Assembly: GCA_014155875.1 (NCBI GenBank)
Contig: JACEFZ010028322.1
Location: 1-64,000 of the forward strand
Source: Cepaea nemoralis
Lineage: Eukaryota > Mollusca > Gastropoda > Stylommatophora > Helicidae
Reading direction: 5' to 3'
Length of the DNA stretch: 64,000 bases
In this document: in pieces, positions 1 to 29,777 of the stretch
How the letters are laid out: each line of letters begins with the position of its first letter
Position numbering within the stretch: the first letter of the stretch is position 1
Program-made: the position numbers and the translations under genes
Notes under the pieces: generated by a model
Told to the model about the DNA's origin: nothing
Database searches by the model: none
The model's input: only the letters and a program-made list of their open reading frames with translations

Positions 1-90
1 TTTAAAAATGACCCCAAACCCCCAAAACTGACACTGGGGCAGCTTCACACACTGCAATAACTACACAAAAATGACAGGACTGACCAATAC

Positions 91-17660
<17,570 letters not shown>

Positions 17661-17704
17661 ATACTGAGATACTGTGCTGTGTTTTATGAAACGAACATCC
17701 AGAT

Positions 17705-17763
17705 CTAATATAATATATTAATAACATCCACAACTACATGGGTGCGACACTTTTGCTTCCGGG
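17705..17763 (-). promoter_or_regulatory. Possible core promoter of deoxynucleoside kinase gene
   Basis: On the minus strand an ETS-type site CCGGAAG (17762-17756) is followed by an AT-rich TATA-like stretch (17725-17705), 45-100 bp upstream of the tentative ATG. ETS sites near the start are common in housekeeping genes. The flank up to about 17830 is locally GC-richer than its surroundings. No initiator can be fixed from sequence. Confidence 0.25.
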
Positions 17764-18180
17764 TCAGGGGTCACGAGCTGTAAACACACGGAGAAGGAAC
17801 AGAGGACGCGAAACGAAAGAAGAATATTTCAGTAATTCCCCAATGTGGTCCTTGTCGCACAATGGTTCTCAGAAGTCACATAGACCACACACTGTGGGGA
17901 GGGGCCACAAATGTTAGGTTTAGACATTCGTAGAGGAAATAGACATTCTAAAATCAACATCATGGCACTCGGGACTTTCCTACACCTGCACCGCCCCCTT
18001 TTTCAGTTGTTGTTGCATACCTAGTGTACAGGAGGTAGAAGCCAACCCCAGCATTTGTTATCTGTTCGTGATTCCTGAGCAAGTTTACGTTCAGTAGTTT
18101 GCCGTTGCTTTTTGAACGACTGGCACACATATCATTTCATAAAAATAAAACAACGTAAGGCCTGCCAAATCTCCACCAGC
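17764..18180. other. Sequence upstream of dNK, nothing coding recognised
   Basis: Unique sequence, no conserved frame. It may include distal promoter sequence. Confidence 0.4.
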
Positions 18181-18181
18181 T

Positions 18182-18246
18182 GTGTTTCGAACGCGGGTGT
18201 GCGGGATTACGAACTTCGTCCGTAAACCCTTCGCCATAGAGAAAGA
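18182..18246 (-). mobile_element. tRNA-like SINE head
   Basis: On the minus strand TATGGCGAAGGGTTTACGG resembles box A and CGCGTTCGAAACAC resembles box B, separated by an anticodon-arm-like ACGAAGTTCGT. No proper acceptor stem was found, so a SINE head or tRNA relic is more likely than a tRNA gene. Confidence 0.5.
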
Positions 18247-18330
18247 TTATTTTTAGTAGCCAGTTAATCTGTTCTGTTGTCTGTTGGGGTATCACCCTGT
18301 ACTGCGGACAAGTCCACTGGTGCTCAGATT

Positions 18331-18347
18331 CCCCCCCCCCCCCCCCC
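18331..18347. repeat. Poly-C tract, 17 bp
   Basis: Uninterrupted C run followed by AAATTTTTTTT. Confidence 0.95.
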
Positions 18348-18874
18348 AAATTTTTTTTACCTTATGCATGAAGGTCCGGTGACTAATAGTGCCAGTTCTG
18401 TGTTGGTTGACGAGGCCCCTGGTTCTCCCCATGTGTCTGTCATGTCTGGCCGTGTCCATTCTTACTTCCGAGTCTCTCATTCTCGAACCGACATCATAGT
18501 TAGACATTCCCATACGTGATCTGTCCTCAACTTCAAGGCTAGAGAAGAGTCCTGCTCTGATGGTCCCAGCCGCTTGATTGAACGCTCGCCTGAATTTTTC
18601 TTTACTGGTTCTCTCTGCTCAGTGCTCGCGGAATCAGTCTCTCAAGATATGGCTGCACTCTCCACTCGATCTTACCGAGCCTCCACTACCTCATCCTGGC
18701 CGTCCGCTAGCTGGCTCCCACACCAGCGACAGCAGCAAGTCTATCAGCCTGTACATTTCCTCGCACACTCGCATGCGCTCGTAGGACCATCCATCAGATG
18801 CTCTTTACCTTCGTGTTGTCCAGCGATGCAGGTCACTCCACGTGGAACAAACCCATTGCTGTTTCACTTAGCGG

Positions 18875-19265
18875 CTGTCACAAACAGAACATCTCGTACG
18901 CACTACTCTTCCCGCCCGGCTGTCACAAACAGAACATCTCGTACTGCGCTACTCTCCCGCCGGCTGTCACAAACAGAACATCTCGTACTGCGCTACTCTC
19001 CCGCCGGCTGTCACAAACAGAACATCTCGTACTGCGCTACTCTCCCGCCGGCTGTCACAAACAGAACATCTCGTACTGCGCTACTCTCCGTCGGCTGTCA
19101 CAAACAGAACACCTCGTTCTGCAACACTCTCCCGCCGGCTGTCACAAACAGAACTCGTTCTGCAACACTCTCCCGCCGGCTGTTACAAACAGAACACCTC
19201 GTTCTGCACCACTCTCCCGCCGGCTGTCACAAACAGAACATCTCATTCTGCACTACTCTCCCGCC
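18875..19265. repeat. 44-bp minisatellite
   Basis: About nine copies of a 44-bp unit containing GGCTGTCACAAACAGAACAT and CTCTCCCGCC, GC-richer than its surroundings. Confidence 0.95.
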
Positions 19266-19307
19266 GTCGGGACGCCACCGTTACAACCCCAACCCGAGTT
19301 CGTCCAT

Positions 19308-19465
19308 GAACTTTCACAATGAAGCATCCCCCCCCCCCCCCTCCCCGTTTATCTCTCGCGACAGACCCGTCTGTGTATATTACCATGAACTTTCACAATG
19401 AAGCACACCCCCCCCCCCCCCCCCCCTTTCATCTCTCGCGACAGACCCGTCTGTGTATATTATCA
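19308..19465. repeat. Tandem 78-bp duplication carrying poly-C tracts
   Basis: Two copies start GAACTTTCACAATGAAGCA, continue with 14-20 C, then ATCTCTCGCGACAGACCC and GTCTGTGTATATTA. Confidence 0.93.
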
Positions 19466-19599
19466 CGAGGACCCGTGCTCCACTGAGGGACACACCAGAA
19501 GAAGTATGGAAAGAAGAGACTGACCACGACAACGACGGGTAGAAGTAACAGTGCTCATGGAGACTAAGAGGAGGAACAGTCAGCACACTCAGGGCATGC

Positions 19600-20515
19600 C
19601 CGTATACGTCCAGGCTCTCCCAGCATACCCGTATATGCCCTGTCTCTCCCAGCATGCCCGTATTTGCCTGGTCTCTCCCAGCATGCCCGATATGCCCTGT
19701 CTCTCCCAGCATGCCCGTATATGCCCTGTCTCTCCCAGCAGCCTTATATGCCCTGTCTCTCCCAGCATACCTGTATATGCCCCTGTCTCTCCCAGCATGC
19801 CGTTTATATACCCTGTCTCTCCCAGCATGCCCGTATATGCCCTGTCTCTCCAGCATGCCGTATATGCCCTGTCTCTCCCAGCATGCCCGTATGTGCCCTG
19901 GTCTCTCCCAGCATGCCCGTATGTGCCCTGTCTCTCCCAGCATACCCGTATATGCCCTGTCTCTCCCAGCATGCCCGTATTTGCCTGGTCTCTCCCAGCA
20001 TGCCCGTATATGCCCTGTCTCTCCACGCATGCCCGTATATGCCCTGTCTCTCCCAGCATGCCGTTTATATACCCTGTCTCTCCCAGCATACCCGTATATG
20101 CCCTGTCTCTCCCAGCATGCCCGTATATGCCCTGTCTCTCCCAGCATGCCGTTTATATACCCTGTCTCTCCCAGCATGCCCGTATATGCCCTGTCTCTCC
20201 CAGCATGCCCGTATATGCCCCTGTCTCTCCCAGCATGCCCGTATATGCCCTGTCTCTCCCAGCATGCCGTTTATATACCCTGTCTCTCCCAGCATGCCCG
20301 TATATGCCCTGTCTCTCCCAGCATGCCCGTATATGCCCTGTCTCTCCCAGCATGCCGTTTATATACCCTGTCTCTCCCAGCATACCCGTATATGCCCTGT
20401 CTCTCCCAGCATGCCCGTATATGCCCTGTCTCTCCCAGCATGCCGTTTATATACCCTGTCTCTCTCCAGCATACCGTATATGCCCTGTCTCTCCCAGCAT
20501 GCCCGTATATGTCCA
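19600..20515. repeat. 29-bp minisatellite
   Basis: About 31 copies of a 29-bp unit containing CTCTCCCAGCATGCCCGTAT. A variant with CCGTTTATATACC recurs every two to four units, so there is higher-order structure. Confidence 0.95.
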
Positions 20516-20844
20516 AGAACTAAACAGATGAATCTGTAAGCCCTGAATGTGTCTCACACAGGACATGTCCTGAAACCAACTTCCTGAATCTGTAAGTCCT
20601 GTGGCAGTCTGCGGGACCTCATGCGCTGGAACTTCGGTGTGTGCTGGTGGTGGGGTGGGCGGATAGTTCCCTACCCTGGTCATTCACTGCACCTGTATTC
20701 GCCTCCAGTCGTCTTGTCTTGCCACTGGATTCAGATGGACCCAGGAGAGAGAGTGTGGTCAACGAACTGCTCAACTTTCCTCACTTAAACCCAATTTGTC
20801 ACCCAAGTCATTCTTCATCTAACACCACATCAGGAGATTCTCCT

Positions 20845-21125
20845 CCTGGAAAGTCAAGTATTATTTGCCCACATTGGCAAAGAACATTTCGAGTCAAAAA
20901 AGGCCTTGCCAGCCATCTTAGAACTCACGGCTGCAAACTTTCAACCCCACTGGATGAAATGAATGGTCACCATCTTGTTTTGATACACAAACACCACACT
21001 GGTCAGCTGGACTTCCAACTTGACCTCCTGTTCAGAACGTCATGGCAAACTACTGAACCTTCCCACACAGTCAACCTGGCCTGGGGTGACTGCCACGTCC
21101 TACATTTAATTTTTAAAACAAGTCA
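20845..21125 (+). mobile_element. Retroelement-derived fragment with a damaged C2H2 finger and a dispersed-repeat block
   Basis: The plus strand encodes ICPHWQRTFRVKKGLASHLR followed by TH: a C2H2 zinc finger whose second Cys is replaced by Trp. Fingers of this kind occur at the C-terminus of some invertebrate LINE proteins. Downstream, CATGGCAAACTACTGAAC and TGGGGTGACTGCCACGTCCT recur at 49370-49440. No intact gene can be assembled. Confidence 0.45.
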
Positions 21126-21615
21126 GTCCTCCATCTCCTGGAATAAATGAAAGTCCTTAATGGTTCTTTGCATAGGACATGTCCTGGAAACAAATTCTAG
21201 AATCTGTAATCCCTGCTATAAACTTATGAAATTACAAGCACAAATCAAAAGACACGACTTGAGTTATATACAATTTATTTCTTGGCTTCATCTGTTGCCA
21301 ATGGGTGATGGATTCTCACCATGGAGATGGTTCTCAGTGAAACAACAGCAATGGTATAAACAACCAGTCAATGCAAACATGCGTACATATGAGCCTGAAG
21401 ATATGCATATATACGCATCAGCCGGAATATACGAATGCGTATGAGACTAACAATGCCATGTGTATTGCTGTAGATATTGTTAAGTTGAAACATATTGATA
21501 TATAGAGCAAAATATACAACGATATGAAATATCAAGTGCTGTACTCCTTTCTTTCACTCTTTCTTCTCGCTCCCTATCGCTCTATCACTGCTACATCACA
21601 ACTAATATATCAATG
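21126..21615. other. No gene recognised
   Basis: Unique AT-rich sequence. AGGACATGTCCTGGAAACAA near 21176 echoes AGGACATGTCCTGAAACCAA near 20561, a short direct repeat of unknown meaning. Confidence 0.5.
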
Positions 21616-21624
21616 TCAGAATCT

Positions 21625-21880
21625 GTTTAAACGCCAACAGAGAAATGAGAACACTAACAGAGAAATGAGAACACCAACAGAGAAATGAAAACACCAACAG
21701 AGAAATGAAAACACCAATAGACAAATGAAAACACCAAAAGACTAATGAAAACACCAACAGACACATGAAGACACCAACAGACAAATGAAAACACCAAAAA
21801 AAAATAAATGAAAACACCAACAGACCAATGAAAACACCAATAGACAAATGAAAAAAACCAATTAACACATGAAACGATAA
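21625..21880. repeat. 20-bp minisatellite
   Basis: About 12 copies of ACACCAACAGAGAAATGAAA with internal changes. Confidence 0.9.
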
Positions 21881-23600
21881 CAGACAAATGTGATGACAAG
21901 AAGCATAATATATCCCATAACAGCCCAGCAAGGTAAATAAGATACAACTTGTATTAATTAACACAAAATCTCCATAAAAAATAATTATACATTACTATCA
22001 AACAGAAGATAACAATAACATTCATAGTTTCAGTGAATTATACAATATTCTAACTTTCATTGGTTGAAAGAAATCAACCAATGGTTTGTTTTTAAACACA
22101 AGGCCAGCTGGCCAGACTTTTAGCAAACTCCAGCTAAACCTGGGGTTGACATTTTGTCACAAGATATAACATTCAACAATATGTCGACAGGCGCACTACA
22201 TTCAGATCTGGCAGACATGCACACATTTGATTGATTTTATATGTACACGGTTTGTACAAGAAAAATATGGGTAATAATCAACAATTTTGATAAATATGTC
22301 ACAGTACACAGAAAGTACACAACAGATATGTTGAAGGTTTTACTGGCTCAGCCAACAACCACAGCTTCAGAAGTCGGATCTGGAACTAGCCAGTTATATG
22401 ATCTGATAAGTCAGGAACAAAACTAGTTCCTTGATCTCAGACAGCAAGTTGAAGGTAAAATTCACATTTCAGGCGATGGTGAAGGCTGATACAGACTTGA
22501 CCTAATAATGAGCTTCAAAGAAGCCAGATGTAAACTTCACACATGACAACGCTTAATCAAGACAGACTTCATCCAATGATAAAAATTGATCAAGTCCAAT
22601 GGAAAGTTGATCTAGTCGAATATAAAGTTGATCAAGTCCCATACAAAGCTGATCACGCATAAATCTGATAAGCCAGACTCAAAATTTATTCAACTCAGGG
22701 CCACTTACTGTAGAGGGTCAGAAAATATAACTGACCCACGGTCAAACCTGAAGAGGTCAGATATAAACTTCACCAAGAAAGAACATTACATGATCCAAAT
22801 ATAACCTTCACCCAACAATGAACATTAAATGATCCAATTATAACCTTCACCCAACAATGACAGCTGAATGGATTAGACTGACAACCAGTTCTGCTAACGA
22901 ACCAACCAAGATGAAGCTGTACACAGAAACTATGGCACAACACCGGCCAACAAGTCCCATTAACATTTGTCAGGACACGCAGCTGTCCCGGGGCAACATA
23001 CGGATGTGGGTATGTACATTTTCTTAATCATTACAGAAGAACATGAGAGCTTCTGAGCTCAGCTGCAACAGAAAGGTTGTGAGAATACTGTGGAGCAAGA
23101 AGACATAAATACTAACATTTGACAAGACCTGATCATCCAAGACAACCGACTCACAGACAGCATCAGGTGTGGGAAACTGTAATACTTTGGCCATATGACT
23201 CATCACGGTGGCTTGGAGAGTACAGGGATGGGAGGCGTTGTTTCTGGTAGAAGTGGAAGGGGTCAGCCAGGATGATGGACACAGGACACCTGGGGCATGG
23301 GGGAGGGGAGACAAGGCCACAGGGTCAGCCAAGATGATGGACACAGGACACAGCCAGGACAATGAACACAGGACACCTGGGGCATGAGCTGGGATACATG
23401 GCCAGAGACAGAGAGGCTGTTGGCTGCACCACGATGAGAGTCACATTCTATGAAGATGCTGCTAGACAGCCAACCACTATTTACAACCACATTACAACAT
23501 GTAATCACAACACCAGCCACCATACTGTGAACATCGCAGCAACGCTTCCAGAAAATGCTCCAGTCGTGACAGAGTAGCCAGACTTGAAGACAACAAAGAC
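21881..23600. other. Intergenic sequence without recognised gene
   Basis: AT-rich and mostly unique. Loose repeats of AAAGTTGATCAAGTCC (22580-22660) and of TAACCTTCACCCAACAATGA (22800-22860). No exon with conserved protein content was found. Confidence 0.5.
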
Positions 23601-23604
23601 AAGA

Positions 23605-25185
23605 GTATGTATGTCCCCTGGGGTCTACAGCCAACCCTGTCAGGTGCACTTCTCTCCCAGTGTGTGTCTGCCTGGGTTCTACAGCCAGCCCTGTCAGGTG
23701 ACCTTCTCTCCCAGTGTGTGTCTGCCTGGGTTCTACAGCCACCCTGTCAGGTGACCTTCTCTCCCAGTGTGTGTCTGCCTGGTTTCTACAGCCAACCATC
23801 TCAGGTGCACTTCTTCCCAGTGTGTGTCTGCCTGGTTTCTACAGCCAACCATCTTTAGGTGCACTTCTCTCCAGTGTGTGTCTGCCTGGGTTCTACAGCC
23901 AACCCTGTCAGGTGAACCCTTTTCTCCCAGTGTGTGTCTGCCTGGTTTCTACAGCCAACCATCTCAGGTGAACTTCTCTCCCAGTGTGTGTCTGCCTGGT
24001 TTTTACAGCCAACCATTCAGGTGCACTTCTCTCCCAGTGTGTGTCTGCCTGGGCTTTTACAGCCAGCCCTGTCAGGTGAACTTCTCTCCCAGTGTGTGTA
24101 TGCCTGGTTTCTACAGCCAACCATCTCAGGTGAACCCTTTTCTCCCAGTGTGTGTCTGCCTGGGTTCTACACAACCTGGGGCACTACTCCCAGGAGTGTC
24201 TGCCTAGGGGGTTAAAACCAACACCAGGTGAACTTCTCTCCCAGGGTTTGTGGTACTACACCAAACAACCACTTCCTGTGTGGGCTACCTGGGCAAGCCC
24301 AACTTTGGGGACTACACTTTGTGTCTCTGGGTCTACAGCCAACCATCTCGTGAACTCTCTCGTGTGTGTCTGCCTGGTTTCACAGCCAACCATCTCAGGT
24401 GCACTTTCTCCCAGTGTGTGTCTGCCTGGGTTCTACAGCAACCATTTCAGGTGCACTTCTCTCCCAGTGTGTGTCTGCCTGGGTTCTACAGCCAGCCCTG
24501 TCAGGTGAACTTCTCTCCCAGTGTGTGTCTGCCTGGGTTCTACAGCCAACCATTTCAGGTGCACTTCTCTCCCAGTGTGTGTCTGCTGGGTTCTACAGCC
24601 AACCATTTCAGGTGCACTTCTCTCCCAGTGTGTGTCTGCCTGGGTTCTACAGCCAACCATCTCAGGTGCACTTCTCTCCCAGTGTGTGTCTGCCTGGGTT
24701 CTACAGCCAACCATTTCAGGTGCACTTCTTCCCAGTGTGTGTCTGCCTGGGTTCTACAGCCAGCCCTGTCAGGTGAACTTCTCTCCCAGTGTGTGTCTGC
24801 CTGGTTTCTACAGCCAACCATCTCAGGTGCACTTCTCTCCCAGTGTGTGTCTGCCTGGGTTCTCACAGCCAAACCATTTCAGGTGCACTTCTCTCCCAGT
24901 GTGTGTCTGCCCGGGTTTTACAGCCATCCCTTTTCAGGTGAACTTCTCTCCCGTGTGTGTCTGCCTGGTTTCTACAGCCAACCATCTCAGGTGACCTTCT
25001 CTCCCAGTGTGTGTCTGCCTGGGTTCTACAGCCAACCATTTCAGGTGCACTTCTCTCCCAGTGTGTGTCTGCCTGGGTTCTACAGCCAGCCCTGTCAGGT
25101 GAACTTCTCTCCCAGTGTGTGTATGCCTGGTTTCTACAGCCAACCATCTCAGGTGACCTTCTCTCCCAGTGTGTGTCTGCTCTGT
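23605..25185. repeat. 54-bp minisatellite
   Basis: About 29 copies of a 54-bp unit containing TTCTCTCCCAGTGTGTGTCT and GGTTCTACAGCCAACC. Copies alternate CCATTTCAGGTGCAC, CCATCTCAGGTGCAC and CCCTGTCAGGTGAAC. 54 is a multiple of 3, which explains the long frames on both strands. Confidence 0.95.
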
Positions 25186-25259
25186 TCAGGTTATTTTCTA
25201 CAACAACCTGTTCACACACCCAGGAGACCATACTAGACTTAACACAACACCAACCTGGA

Positions 25260-25770
25260 CAGCTGCTCACACTTTGTGACTACACCAGCAACCACACCTT
25301 GTGACTACACCAGCAACCACAACTTGTGACTACACTTTGTGACTACACCAGCAACCACAACTTGTGACTACACTTTGTGACTACACCAGCAACCACAACT
25401 TGTGACTACACTTTGTGACTACACCAGCAACCACAACTTGTGACTACACCAGCAACCACAATTTGTGACTACACCAGCAACCACACCTTATGACTACAAT
25501 TTTTGACCACACATTGCAATGAAACTTTATGACTACAGTTGCGACTACACTTTGTGATTACATTTATGACTACACTTGTGACTAAATTTGTGACCATACC
25601 CGTGACTACATTTATTTATACACTTGTGACTATATTTATGACTACACTTGCAACCACACATGTGATTACACGTGCGACTAAATTTGTGACTACACCTGCA
25701 TCTCCACATGTGACTACACTTGTGCCTACAACAGCAACCACATTTGTGACTACACTTGCATAGGCAGCAA
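25260..25770. repeat. Degenerate TGTGACTACA repeat
   Basis: Copies of ACTACACCAGCAACCACAAC and TTGTGACTACAC, regular to about 25480 and then decaying. Confidence 0.85.
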
Positions 25771-26930
25771 CGTATTGACTGAGACCTGACCCTCTGCCAG
25801 CCGCATACATTGTCAAACCACACACTAACACAAATCTACACATGGCAGCACAAGGACATCAGCTGAATACATCAGTGACATCAACATTACAAATGTACAT
25901 AAATCAGTGATACACCTTGAGTGCTGTATGTGTTGAGGAGCACAACTATAACAACACGTAATTAAGCTAACACATACAGATAACTAGGTCACATTCTGCC
26001 AGTCTCACTCTGACCTGCATTCCACAGAGGAACTCTAACTGGGTTTTGTCCCTCCAGCTCAGATCTAGATAACTGGGTTATTCCAGATCAGATCTAGAAA
26101 CTGGGTTGTGTCCCTACAGATCAGATCTGGATAAGTGCGTTGAATTTTCCCGGTTATTAAGACTGAACTGAGTAAATGATTAAACCTGAATAGGACAACT
26201 GTTCATATAAATGGCCAACATGACACAGATCATTGCGACATTTGTCATGTCCTTGGGTAACAACTGTCATGTCTTCCAATGACATCTGACACAGTTATCA
26301 GTTTATGTGATGTCATAATGACATAAACATCCACTTTATCCTTACAGCCAAATCTGAAAATGTTGCTTCTGTGCCACTTGGCAACAATCACCACAGTTCT
26401 GGCACGTGATTTGGTAATGCCGAGCTTTACTCCATCTTTCCTCCGTCTATCTGCCAGTCATGTAATAACATTCACACAGCTCAAACACACATACAAAAGC
26501 TACGTTACCACACACATTCATACTGACTCAATTATTAATATAACAAATAATAATCACAGAATAGAGAGGTTTCTTGCATGCCACCTGATGTGTGTGTATG
26601 AGTGTGTGTGAGAAAGAGAGTGTATGAGTGTGTATATAAGTGTGAGTATGAGTGTGTGTATGTGAGAGTGTGTTTGAGTGTGTGAGTGAGGCAATCTCTG
26701 GTTTAATTAAGAGCTTCCAAGAATGTGAAAATCACTTAATTGAAGATTACTTCTTCTTCTGCCTAGTATCTGAGCTGGGTTGTGAAGATGGGACAGAGTA
26801 CGAGTGGGAATGTTACAGACCTGTCATGTCGGTACTCAACTCAATTCAACTCCCACTCTGGATCCCCTCCTAGAGAACAGGTACTCACTCAACTCCAGTC
26901 AAACCCCCTCAACTGGTGTATTCTTCTACA
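25771..26930. other. Intergenic sequence without recognised gene
   Basis: Short repeat of CAGATCTAGATAACTGGGTT near 26050-26130 and a GT-rich stretch at 26590-26690. No supported exon. Confidence 0.5.
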
Positions 26931-26934
26931 GCCC

Positions 26935-27320
26935 CTCAATGTCCTTCCATATGATCAACCTCTGCTCTCACTGTCTTTCCCTCAATGTCCTTCCCATATG
27001 ATCAATCTCTGTCTCTCACTGTCTTCTCCTCAATGTCCTTCCTGTATGATCAACCTCTGTCTCTCACTGTCTTCTCCTCAATGTCCTTCCCGTATGATCA
27101 ATCTGTCTCTCACTGTCTTCCCCTCAATGTCCTTCCCGTATGATCAATCTGTCTCTCACTGTCTTCCCCTCAATGTCCTTCCCGTATGATCAATCTGTCT
27201 CTCACTGTCTTCCCCTCAATGTCCTTCCCGTATGATCAACCTGTCTCTCACTGTCTTCCCCTCAATGTCCTTCCCATATGATCAACCTCTGTCTCTCACT
27301 GTCTTCTCCTCAATTTGTAT
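26935..27320. repeat. 46-bp minisatellite
   Basis: Eight copies of a 46-bp unit with TGTCCTTCCCGTATGATCAA and TCTCTCACTGTCTTC. Confidence 0.95.
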
Positions 27321-27329
27321 CCATGCAAT

Positions 27330-27651
27330 AGAACCATGGAGACAGTCAGTCACAATGACAGTATTGCATGTTTGCTACAGCAACGACAGTTATTCCACAA
27401 TGACAGTTATTTCCCAAGGACAGTATTCTAGACAGGCTTCTGTAGATGACAGCTAGTGACGCATAATCTATGTACACAATAAATAAGTGAAACAAAACAC
27501 AAGGCATTTACAGAGAAAGAAACACATCAGCCGATACACACCTGGAATGTAATAGAATTTGGAGATTGCTAGCAACGGAGAGCCTTCAACACAATGCAAC
27601 AAACACAGAACAGAAACTATGGCTTCAATAGCAACTGGCAAATGTGATGGA

Positions 27652-27654
<3 letters not shown>
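27330..27654. other. No gene recognised
   Basis: Unique intergenic sequence between two simple repeats; ACAATGACAGT is repeated near 27350-27400. Confidence 0.5.

Positions 27655-27706
<52 letters not shown>
27655..27706. repeat. (AAT)n microsatellite
   Basis: Seventeen consecutive AAT triplets. Confidence 0.97.
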
Positions 27707-27934
27707 CAAGTCAAACATACGGGCAAATATGAACAAACATGAATGTACCAGGATGTCGGTGAATATCGTCGCAGCATGGCTCTCAAACATGAATATCGAC
27801 TTATCATTCAGCGGGTTTAAAACAGCAAACAGTTTTCACTGTAAATCTAAGACATCTTTTGTTTTTTTGGGGGATAAAAAATGTTTTGGCTTAAGTACAA
27901 CAGTGCATACAACTATACATTGGAAAATGCAAAC

Positions 27935-28165
27935 ATAAACAGTACATGAAACCTTAGAAAGTGCACCACGCTATACAACAGTGCACTCAAACATAAACAG
28001 TGCACCAGATCATACAATACTGCACCAAACCATAGAACAGTGCATTCAACCATAGAATAGTACACCAGATCATACAACAGTGGATCAACCCTACAACAGT
28101 ACACCCAACCATACAACAGTGCACCCAACCACACAATGGTGCACCCAACCATACAACTGTACAAC
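27935..28165. repeat. Degenerate ~25-bp repeat
   Basis: Copies around ACCATACAACAGTGCACCCA, with drift. Confidence 0.85.
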
Positions 28166-28369
28166 CAACTAAATACCCACAGATAAATGATCAAACCCCA
28201 CCCTGTACACAATATGGCCACCAGTACGTATGCAGATCCATCCATCTAGCTAGCAAATGCAACACATTGGATACACATGTACATCTTTCAGTACACAACT
28301 CCTGCACTACATCTTAATGCCAGTACATCAGTACACGTCAGTTTTGAGGTCACACAACATACAGTTCAT

Positions 28370-28685
28370 ACAACTTTGAGTACACACAAATTATAGAACC
28401 TACAACTGTGTGTTCACACAACTTTGAGTTTGCTAACATTTGAGTACATACAACTTTGAGTATACACAAAAATTTGAGTACACACAACTTTGAGTTTGCT
28501 AACATTTGCGTACACACAACTTTGAGTACACACAAAAATTTGAGTATACACAACTTTGAGTACACAAGAAAATTTGAGTACATACACAAATATGTGTACA
28601 CACAACTCACAGCACATACAACTTTGAATACACAAAACTTTGAGTACACATAATGTACAGCACATTCAACTCTGACTACATACAA
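28370..28685. repeat. Degenerate CAACTTTGAGTACACA repeat
   Basis: About 15 irregular copies of ACACAACTTTGAGTACACAC. Confidence 0.85.
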
Positions 28686-28729
28686 CTATCAGTAAATAAC
28701 ACTTGCCGTATTTCGGCACAAAAAATTCA

Positions 28730-29135
28730 TCACATACCTGGCTGATTTTTCACTCACTTTAACAATGAAGACATAAAATCTTCACATTTTCGGCTGATTT
28801 TTCACTCATGTTAACAATGAAGACATAAAATCTTCACATTTCCAGCTGATTTTTCACTCACTTTAACAATGAAGACATAAATCTTCACATTTCCAGCTGA
28901 TTTTTCACTCACTTTAACAATGAAGACATAAAATCTTCACATTTCCAGCTGATTTTTCACTCACTTTAACAATGAAGACATAAAATCTTCACATTTCCAG
29001 CTGATGTTTCACTCACTTTAACAATGAAGACATAAAATCTTCACATTTCCAGCTGATTTTTCACTCACTTTAACAATGAAGACATAAAATCTTCACATTT
29101 CCAGCTGATGTTTCACTCACTTTAACAATGAAGAC
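28730..29135. repeat. 52-bp minisatellite
   Basis: Eight near-identical copies of a 52-bp unit with TTCACATTTCCAGCTGATTT and CACTCACTTTAACAATGAAG, 500 bp downstream of the Eph stop codon. Confidence 0.96.
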
Positions 29136-29294
29136 ATAAAAATTAACTGGCATAGATAAGCCCACTTCCCTTCCCTCCCAATTCACTTCAATGTTTGCTG
29201 TACCCAGAGCGGTATTTCCCTGAGTTGATGTTGGCATGCACACACCCACCCACCCACACACACAGCAACACACTCAACCGTCACTCCTATCACC

Positions 29295-29580
29295 CCACCC
29301 CACAGCTATATCAAGGCATCCTGAGACACATATTGCTGTATTCTGTTCAGCTTCTACTCAAATCATCTGAAGCTTTGCACAGATGTGGTCCAGCCTGGGA
29401 CAGGTGTTGCTGTCTGCAGTCCCACTCTCCTGTTGTCCCACTCCCAGCCTGGGACAGGTGTTGCTATCTGCAGTCCCACTCTCCTGTTGTCCCACTCCCA
29501 GCCTGGGACAGGTGTTTCTGTCTGCAGTCCCATTCTCCTGCAGTTCCACACCCAGTTTGGGATAGGCACTGCTGTCTGCA
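29295..29580 (-). repeat. Degenerate copies of the Eph terminal exon end, with a 54-bp array
   Basis: At 29300-29355 the minus strand repeats the last codons, stop and following bases of the Eph coding region in decayed form (CCTTGATATAGCTGTGG against CCTTGGTATAGCTGTGG). Between this and the real end lie three ~54-bp units containing CTGTCCCAGGCTGG, like CATGTCCCAGGCTG of the coding exon. The block looks like local tandem duplication of the gene's 3' end. Confidence 0.65.
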
Positions 29581-29630
29581 GCCTGCTATCCTACATCTAC
29601 TGTCCCACTTGCACCCCCGCTGTCCCACAG

Positions 29631-29777
29631 CTATACCAAGGCAGCCTGGGACATGTGCTGTTGTATGCTGTCTCCTGTCTGAGCCCGGAATGTCTGTATG
29701 CTGTTCATTATCTTCTTCTGATGGCCCACCAGACTGATGCCCATGTTGAGAAGGTCACGGACGGTCACATGTCGTAC
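29631..29777 (-). CDS. Eph: Eph terminal exon: second half of SAM domain and stop
   Basis: 147 nt including TAG at 29633-29631. Encodes [57 protein letters not shown](N/S)SIQ is diagnostic of Eph SAM domains. The C-terminal residues AALV lack Ser/Thr at position -2 and are at best a weak PDZ ligand. No polyadenylation signal was identified with confidence. Confidence 0.95.
   Translation of the reverse strand, partial: VRHVTVRDLLNMGISLVGHQKKIMNSIQTFRAQTGDSIQQHMSQAALV

Noticed and set aside
18182..18246. Functional tRNA gene
   Set aside because: Box A and B-like sequences are present but no acceptor stem or complete cloverleaf could be paired.
22241..22426. 61-codon plus-strand frame ending LYDLISQEQN as a small gene
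   Set aside because: No homology recognised, no splice context, and of a length expected by chance in this composition.
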